DNA of 5,390 nucleotides, from the NCBI GenBank assembly GCA_937898165.1, contig CALDKO010000053.1:1-5390 (forward strand), read 5' to 3'. This DNA comes from an uncultured bacterium. Lineage in GTDB: Bacteria > Patescibacteriota > Minisyncoccia > Phycocordibacterales > UBA1006. Positions within the stretch are counted from its first letter, which is position 1, and every line of letters begins with the position of its first letter. The notes under the pieces were generated by a model. That model saw nothing but the letters and a program-made list of their open reading frames with translations, did not search any database and was not told the DNA's origin. A program made the position numbers and the translations under genes. Below are positions 1 to 4,054 of the stretch, piece after piece.

Positions 1-300
1 ACGCGGACGCAGAGGATTGTAAAATAACATATGTACAAAATCGTGTGCAAAATACATACTGCGTATAAAATCATTTTTGTAGTAATCACCACGATCTAAC
101 ACAAAGTTGAAATATTGAGTAAAGTGTGAAAACTCCTCCTCTTTATTCAGTGAATAAAATAAAGGTGCTCGGTGTTCAATGATAAATTCAATTAAACCTC
201 TATAAAATATATTGTTTCGAAATTCTGGACTGGTAAATACTTCCTCATATATAAACGTTCTGTAATCATCAAGTTTTTTGAAAAATTTAAAATTAGTCAT
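1..300 (-). CDS. Partial unrecognised protein with HDxxH motif (N-terminal 100 residues)
   Basis: An open frame runs on the minus strand from an ATG at 300 down to base 1 with no stop, so the gene continues past the left edge and only its first 100 residues are seen. It begins MTNFKFFKKL and is rich in Phe, Tyr, Asp and Glu, looking like a soluble, mostly helical protein; there is no signal peptide or membrane segment. The clearest motif is HDFVH at residues 86-90, followed by MLFYNPLRPR at the edge. HDxxH pairs act as metal ligands in several helical families, including COQ4 (HDxxHx11E, ubiquinone biosynthesis), but the Glu needed to test this would fall just outside the window. I do not recognise the family. 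It is divergent from the quinone-linked oxidoreductase gene at 425, which is weak support for a quinone connection. The ATG at 300 is chosen because it is the first start after the AT-rich divergent spacer; no Shine-Dalgarno sequence precedes it. Confidence 0.72.
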   Translation of the reverse strand, partial: MTNFKFFKKLDDYRTFIYEEVFTSPEFRNNIFYRGLIEFIIEHRAPLFYSLNKEEEFSHFTQYFNFVLDRGDYYKNDFIRSMYFAHDFVHMLFYNPLRPR

Positions 301-341
301 ATTTTTATACTACAACCATTTATCATTTTTTGGAATAGGGA

Positions 342-355
342 AATTAACGTTAATT
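342..355. promoter_or_regulatory. 14-bp perfect palindrome, candidate operator
   Basis: AATTAACGTTAATT is a perfect 14-bp inverted repeat in the divergent spacer between the minus-strand gene (start 300) and the oxidoreductase gene (start 425). Its last two bases are the first two bases of the predicted -35 hexamer at 354-359. A dimeric regulator bound here would block polymerase at that promoter and could also affect the divergent gene. Perfect AT-rich palindromes of this size can occur by chance in such a region, so the operator role is inference. Confidence 0.4.
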
Positions 356-382
356 GACTTATACATTTTATTATGATATAAT
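354..382 (+). promoter_or_regulatory. Sigma70-type promoter for the malate:quinone oxidoreductase gene
   Basis: TTGACT (354-359) and TATAAT (377-382) are separated by exactly 17 bp, giving five of six matches at -35 and six of six at -10. Transcription would begin near 388-391, leaving a leader of about 35 nt before the ATG at 425. The leader is almost pure A/T with no Shine-Dalgarno sequence. This is the best promoter match I found in the window. Confidence 0.65.
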
Positions 383-424
383 AAAAATAGAAAAATATTC
401 ATTAAAAATAAAAAACTAATAACG

Positions 425-1744
425 ATGAAAGAAATAGAAGTATTGATTATTGGAGGAGGTATTACAGGAACCTCATACCTGTGTACGTTAGCAAAATACA
501 CCAATATTAAAAATATTGGTCTAATTGAAATGCGTTCGGAATTCGGTGATGTAAATACACATTATAATAACAACTCTCAAACACTCCATGCGGGTGATAT
601 CGAGACTAATTATTCCTTTGAAAAAGCAAAATCAGTAAAATATGCAACTGACTTATTGGCCATGTATATGGAAAAAAATGCAGTGCATGCTTTTTCCAAA
701 GGGCAAAAGATAATCCTTGCTGTTGGTGACGATGAAATTGCAGAATTAGAGCAACGATTTGTTGATTTTAAATCTCTATATCCTGATTTAAAAAGGATTG
801 AACGGGATGAAATTGCATTACTTGAGCCAGCGTTAGTGAATGGCAGAAATCCGAATGAACGAATTTTAGCACTACATACAACCGGCTATACAGTTGATTT
901 TAAAGCTGTTGCGATGTCGTTTGTATCTGAAGCTAAAAAGGTAACAGGAAAACACATTTCAACGTATTTAAATTGTGGATTAAAAACTATTTTCAAAAAA
1001 GGAAATGATTATTTGATTACCACTACTACTGGTGAAACATTTCTAACGAAAACGGTTGTATTTGCAGCAGGTGCGCATAGTTTAATGTATGCAAAACAAC
1101 TGGGTTACGGAAAGTATTTGGCAATTTTACCAGTCGCGGGAAGTTTTTATTTTGCAAGAGATAAACATTTACTGAAAGGTAAGGTGTATACCATGCAGAA
1201 AAAGAAATTGCCGTTTGCAGCAGTGCACGGCGATCCAGAATTTGGCGATGAAAACACCACACGTTTTGGACCAACTGCAAAGGTTCTTCCTATGTTTGTA
1301 CGACATTCCTCAAAAACGATTGGTGACTTCCTATCGACCTCAGTTTGGACGTATAAAGGATTGAAGGCGAACCTGGGAATTATTTCCGACCCAATACTAT
1401 TTAAGTATATGTTGAAAAACATGCTGTACGATCTGCCGCTACTTGGGAAATATTTTTTCTTGAAAATGGCCCAAAAAATTGTTCCTACATTGCGATATCG
1501 TGATTTGGAATATGCAGATGGTGCAGGTGGTATTCGTCCACAATTACTCAACACGGAAACAGGTGAAATGGAAATGGGTGATGCCAGAGTAGAAGGGAAT
1601 AATATTCTCTTTGAAATTACACCTTCCCCAGGTGCCAGTGTATGTCTAGCAAATGCATATTATGGAGTTCAAAAAATTGTTTCATTTTTAGGAAACAATA
1701 TCGAGTTTTACCAGGAGCAATGGCAGGCCGATTTTAAAAAATAA
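425..1744 (+). CDS. mqo: FAD-dependent malate:quinone oxidoreductase (epsilonproteobacterial-type Mqo)
   Basis: The 439-residue product is a flavoprotein predicted to oxidise L-malate to oxaloacetate and pass electrons to membrane quinone, acting as a peripheral protein on the cytoplasmic face of the membrane. The N terminus is a Rossmann FAD-binding fold: strand EVLIIGGGITG with the GxGxxG-type glycines at residues 10-15, and Glu35 at the end of the second strand to bind the adenosine ribose. Segments recalled from Helicobacter and Campylobacter Mqo follow in order: NNSQTLHAGDIETNY (49-63), VVFAAGAH (211-218), LPVAGSFYF (235-243), KLPFAAVHGDP (261-271), GPTA (282-285), GGIRPQLL (368-375) and TPSPGAS (399-405), the last being the C-terminal flavin-binding part. 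Length is normal for the family. It is followed at once by a strong terminator, so it is probably transcribed alone. A 2-hydroxyacid oxidase of the same superfamily, such as an L-2-hydroxyglutarate oxidase, is the main alternative for substrate. The start is the first ATG downstream of the promoter and sits just before the FAD strand. Confidence 0.85.
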   Translation: MKEIEVLIIGGGITGTSYLCTLAKYTNIKNIGLIEMRSEFGDVNTHYNNNSQTLHAGDIETNYSFEKAKSVKYATDLLAMYMEKNAVHAFSKGQKIILAVGDDEIAELEQRFVDFKSLYPDLKRIERDEIALLEPALVNGRNPNERILALHTTGYTVDFKAVAMSFVSEAKKVTGKHISTYLNCGLKTIFKKGNDYLITTTTGETFLTKTVVFAAGAHSLMYAKQLGYGKYLAILPVAGSFYFARDKHLLKGKVYTMQKKKLPFAAVHGDPEFGDENTTRFGPTAKVLPMFVRHSSKTIGDFLSTSVWTYKGLKANLGIISDPILFKYMLKNMLYDLPLLGKYFFLKMAQKIVPTLRYRDLEYADGAGGIRPQLLNTETGEMEMGDARVEGNNILFEITPSPGASVCLANAYYGVQKIVSFLGNNIEFYQEQWQADFKK

Positions 1745-1757
1745 TAACATAAATCCC

Positions 1758-1788
1758 AAAAGAGTCTTGATTTTCAAGACTCTTTTTT
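1758..1788 (+). terminator. Intrinsic terminator after the oxidoreductase gene
   Basis: A 13-bp perfect stem (1758-1770 pairing with 1774-1786, core AGAGTCTTGA / TCAAGACTCT) closes on a three-base TTT loop and runs into a T tract ending at 1788. It begins 13 nt after the TAA at 1742-1744. The A run on the 5' side means it could also work on the opposite strand. It insulates the kinase-VWA-PurA cluster from the upstream gene. Confidence 0.9.
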
Positions 1789-1843
1789 AGTACTAAAAGT
1801 TATCCACAAGTTTGTAGTAGGGAATACTGGTAATAAAATTTAA

Positions 1844-1862
1844 TAGTGTTATATTAACACTA
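1844..1862. promoter_or_regulatory. 19-bp inverted repeat, candidate operator of the kinase-VWA cluster
   Basis: TAGTGTTA-TAT-TAACACTA has perfect 8-bp arms around a 3-bp centre, the geometry expected for a dimeric helix-turn-helix repressor. It lies about 150 bp upstream of the kinase start and is not followed by a T run, so it is not a terminator. A TATATT hexamer overlaps its centre (1850-1855), so binding could block a promoter there, although the matching -35 is poor. Confidence 0.45.
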
Positions 1863-1946
1863 AGTAATCTCTTCACATCACGATTTTGTGGTTAGAAAGA
1901 GAATATATTCCTTGTTAAGTTAATAAAATAGTTACTACAGGTATAA

Positions 1947-1975
1947 TTGACAGACCACTATATATATGATACGGT
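1947..1975 (+). promoter_or_regulatory. Weak candidate promoter for the kinase-VWA-PurA cluster
   Basis: TTGACA (1947-1952) is a perfect -35 hexamer. At 17-bp spacing the -10 would be TACGGT (1970-1975), matching TATAAT only at positions 1, 2 and 6. Transcription would start about 30 bp before the kinase ATG at 2011. TATAAT at 1942-1947 is a rival -10 but lacks a -35. This call is tentative. Confidence 0.3.
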
Positions 1976-2010
1976 AAGCGGGAATTTTAAATCTTTAACA
2001 ACTAAAAATA

Positions 2011-2838
2011 ATGACGATGAAAATCATAAGTCCAAAAGGAAAAGAGTTTACCGTGGGTAAAAGAATTGGAGGTACCAATGTTTTTAACCTTTATGAAGGT
2101 GTATTTTCGGGAAATCCAACATGCATATTAAAAATAGCAACCGATATTAAATATAACGGCCTGTTAGATAAAGAGGCTTACTTCTTGAAAGAAATGCGAG
2201 AAGAAGCTGATGCATTAGAGGAAGAATTTTCCAAAAAGAAAACCGATGATACATTTTTAAATAATCACTTTTTCTTTCCACAAGTAATTGAAACATTCAT
2301 GTCACCAGAACAAGGAAATCGCAGGATTACCATGTTAAGTTTTTCTGATATTTCAAAAAAACTAGGTGACCTTACACCGCTATCATTTATCACTGACCGT
2401 GATAATAATGTAGTTGATCCACGTACCAGTGCCTGGATATTAGGTAAATTATTAAAATTATTAGTATTTACCCATGGCCAAGGAATTTTAATTAATGATA
2501 TCAATCCTGATAACATTTTAATTAATAAAAAAGAACACTACGTTGCTATTTTTGATTGGACCAGTGCGACCCGTACTGAGTCATTAACCGGGGCAGAGAC
2601 TTCAAACGAAATTTCATTAATTACCAAAGAGGTAGTTGAAATTTTAGGTGGTGATTCTGAAACGGGTAACTTACCAGTTGATGATCAATTAGCTGATAAT
2701 CAATATCAAGATTTCTTGAAACGATTAATCGACAAAAAAGAATCAAGAGCATTTAATGCACATCGTGCATTTTATGATTTGATTTGGTCATTATGGCCAC
2801 GTAAATTTTGGAATTACACAACAAAAATTATTTACTAA
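2011..2838 (+). CDS. Small atypical protein kinase (Ser/Thr kinase-like fold)
   Basis: The 275-residue product is a single kinase domain with no membrane segment or sensory extension, so it is predicted to be cytoplasmic. Kinase landmarks appear in order: a glycine-rich loop IGGTNVFNLYEG (19-30), the ATP-anchoring Lys41 in CILKIA, a candidate helix-C Glu55, catalytic Asp163 and Asn168 in INDINPDNIL (161-170), and metal-binding Asp182 in FDWT, which replaces DFG. The Lys normally two residues after the catalytic Asp (DLKPEN) is Asn165, and no clear APE motif is present. The C-terminal lobe is short and ends in a segment around RAFYDLIWSLWPRKFW. The main catalytic residues are present, so phosphotransfer is plausible. 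By family knowledge it resembles kinases that work with VWA proteins in TerY-P-like modules. The next gene, 33 bp downstream, does encode a VWA protein, so the two likely form an operon. A second in-frame ATG at 2017 is an alternative start. Confidence 0.85.
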   Translation: MTMKIISPKGKEFTVGKRIGGTNVFNLYEGVFSGNPTCILKIATDIKYNGLLDKEAYFLKEMREEADALEEEFSKKKTDDTFLNNHFFFPQVIETFMSPEQGNRRITMLSFSDISKKLGDLTPLSFITDRDNNVVDPRTSAWILGKLLKLLVFTHGQGILINDINPDNILINKKEHYVAIFDWTSATRTESLTGAETSNEISLITKEVVEILGGDSETGNLPVDDQLADNQYQDFLKRLIDKKESRAFNAHRAFYDLIWSLWPRKFWNYTTKIIY

Positions 2839-2850
2839 ACAAAATTCTTA

Positions 2851-2870
2851 AACAATTAAAAACAATTAAA
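2851..2870 (+). repeat. Tandem 10-mer in the kinase-VWA spacer
   Basis: AACAATTAAA occurs twice in tandem immediately before the ATG at 2872. With no Shine-Dalgarno sequence present, this unstructured A-rich leader probably serves as the translation-initiation region of the VWA gene. It could equally be a slippage product with no function. Confidence 0.5.
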
Positions 2871-2871
2871 A

Positions 2872-3984
2872 ATGGGAGACAATGTATTATCTCATAGCGC
2901 TTACCAAAGAGTAAGTTCTGGGACAAGTTCGGGTAATCGAACAGCAAAAGCAAAAGAAAGACATGCACAAGGCAAAGGACTCGACCCACTCGTTGATCCT
3001 GCTGGGTATGGAGTCATCAGGCGTTCGTTAAGTCGAATGAACCCAAAAGACTTATTTTTTGAGTTAACTATGGGCATAGCAATGCTTGTAGAAAAAAGAC
3101 TAGATACCACGGGTTCAATGGGTGATAATGTAGACATTGCGTTTGACGCATTACCTCGAACATATGAATTACTTCGAAAAGTTTTATCACGTTACGATCT
3201 GCAGATTATCACCTCTATTTTTGCTGACGCTGTGGACGATTACATGCTTTGTAGATCGCAGGCTGAAATGGGAGAGAAAATAGCAGAGCAAATGACTATG
3301 ATGGTTCCCGAAAGTGGTGGCGGTGGAAATGGAGGAGAGGATCCTCAATTTGGATTATTTGGAGCAGCATATCTTACTGCAGCTGATATTAATCGTTATG
3401 GGTTGAAATCTTATGATTTCACAGTTACCGATGAACCATCTCATGAATATGTAGGGGTTGATGCTCTTGAACGAGTGTTCGGCAAGGAGGTTTTGAAAAA
3501 AGTAGAAGAAAATGGTTTCAAAATGAGTCCTAAAAAATTACCGTCCGTAAAAGAAATTATTGACGCACTTTTATTAAGAGCTCATGCTTTTGTTTTTATT
3601 ATTGGCGATAGAACTGATACAAGAAGGTATTGGCCAACAGTAATTGCAAGTGAACGATTAATTTTTCTTCCAAATACGAAACTACTTCCTGAAGTAGAGG
3701 TTGCAATTATTGGTCTTACTGAAGGTGTGCTTACATTAGACACATTAGAAGATTTTTTAATTGACGAAGCAAAATGTTCAAAACAAGATGCAAAGTTAAT
3801 TAAACGAGCTGTTGCAGGTATTCCGATCGGTGCACAAATGGAAGCAGAAAACTTTAACAAAATTCCACTTGCTGGAACGTTGTTTAAAGAAAAACGTGAT
3901 CTGTGGCCAATAGAAGATGCTGATGTTGTAATAACTGAAAGTAAACCTAAAAAAGGTAATGGTAAAGGAAAAATGTGGGCATAA
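2872..3984 (+). CDS. VWA-domain protein with MIDAS motif
   Basis: The 370-residue product has a basic, probably disordered N-terminal tail (about residues 1-40), then a von Willebrand factor A domain. The domain's metal-ion-dependent adhesion site is DTTGSM at 78-83, with Asp78, Thr80 and Ser82 forming DxTxS. A glycine-rich segment at 149-155 leads into EDPQFGLFGA (156-165), comparable to the GGDxPE loop of bacterial VWA proteins, and Asp187 in FTVTDEP is a candidate third MIDAS residue. The C-terminal half (about 190-345) matches no domain I know, and the tail KPKKGNGKGKMWA is Lys/Gly-rich. VWA domains usually bind a partner through the metal, so it is probably the scaffold or substrate linking the kinase encoded just upstream to the PurA-like enzyme encoded downstream. 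There is no secretion signal. The hydrophobic stretch AFVFIIG (239-245) looks like a core strand, not a membrane span. Confidence 0.82.
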   Translation: MGDNVLSHSAYQRVSSGTSSGNRTAKAKERHAQGKGLDPLVDPAGYGVIRRSLSRMNPKDLFFELTMGIAMLVEKRLDTTGSMGDNVDIAFDALPRTYELLRKVLSRYDLQIITSIFADAVDDYMLCRSQAEMGEKIAEQMTMMVPESGGGGNGGEDPQFGLFGAAYLTAADINRYGLKSYDFTVTDEPSHEYVGVDALERVFGKEVLKKVEENGFKMSPKKLPSVKEIIDALLLRAHAFVFIIGDRTDTRRYWPTVIASERLIFLPNTKLLPEVEVAIIGLTEGVLTLDTLEDFLIDEAKCSKQDAKLIKRAVAGIPIGAQMEAENFNKIPLAGTLFKEKRDLWPIEDADVVITESKPKKGNGKGKMWA

Positions 3985-3985
3985 A

Positions 3986-4013
3986 GCCACTTAAATTTTA
4001 AACAAAAAGTGGC
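3986..4013 (+). promoter_or_regulatory. Candidate antiterminator pairing (attenuator arm)
   Basis: GCCACTT at 3986-3992 is an exact copy of the 3' arm of the terminator that follows (GCCACTT at 4021-4027). It can pair with the shared middle segment AAGTGGC (4007-4013), forming a 7-bp hairpin with a 14-nt loop that excludes the terminator stem. The first copy starts one base after the VWA stop codon (TAA 3982-3984). A ribosome terminating there would cover it and favour the downstream terminator. The pairing is visible in the sequence; the regulatory use is inferred. Confidence 0.5.
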
Positions 4014-4036
4014 CTAACCAGCCACTTTATTTTTTT
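4006..4036 (+). terminator. Intrinsic terminator between the VWA and PurA-like genes
   Basis: An 8-bp perfect stem AAAGTGGC / GCCACTTT (4006-4013 with 4021-4028) closes on a 7-nt loop and is followed by TATTTTTTT. The T run ends 18 nt before the next ATG, so the terminator lies inside the cluster. It may reduce expression of the PurA-like gene relative to the kinase and VWA genes, or end the transcript completely if that gene has its own promoter, for which I see no good candidate. Confidence 0.8.
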
Positions 4037-4054
4037 ATTCTAAAACAAAAAGAA

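Larger units (their letters stand above)
1789..2010. other. Non-coding intergenic region upstream of the kinase gene
   Basis: This 222-bp AT-rich stretch carries no credible open frame and no tRNA-like or CRISPR-like structure. It holds a lone TTATCCACA (1800-1808), a 19-bp inverted repeat (1844-1862), a 10-bp palindrome GAATATATTC (1901-1910), a TATAAT (1942-1947) without a good -35, and a TTGACA (1947-1952) with only a weak -10 (TACGGT at 1970-1975, 17-bp spacing). The promoter of the three-gene cluster must lie here, because a terminator blocks readthrough from upstream. Confidence 0.6.

Noticed and set aside
310..504. 64-residue minus-strand frame with a hydrophobic, membrane-like segment
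   Set aside because: It lies antisense to the promoter, leader and FAD-binding start of the oxidoreductase gene. The hydrophobic stretch comes from reading the AT-rich leader backwards, and no start signal supports it.
1147..1554. 135-residue minus-strand frame inside the oxidoreductase gene
   Set aside because: It is antisense to a well-supported gene carrying several conserved Mqo motifs, and its translation resembles no protein family I know.
1789..2010. Replication origin suggested by the DnaA box and AT-rich sequence
   Set aside because: Only one exact DnaA box is present, there is no cluster of boxes, and no dnaA, dnaN or replication gene is adjacent.
1789..2010. Bacteroidota-type promoter (TTTG / TAnnTTTG)
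   Set aside because: I found no well-spaced match upstream of the kinase gene, and the best promoter in the window (354-382) is of the ordinary sigma70 kind.
425..3984. Alternative genetic code (TGA read as Gly or Trp)
   Set aside because: The three complete frames contain no in-frame TGA, use ordinary GGN and TGG codons, and end at TAA, so nothing points to recoding.
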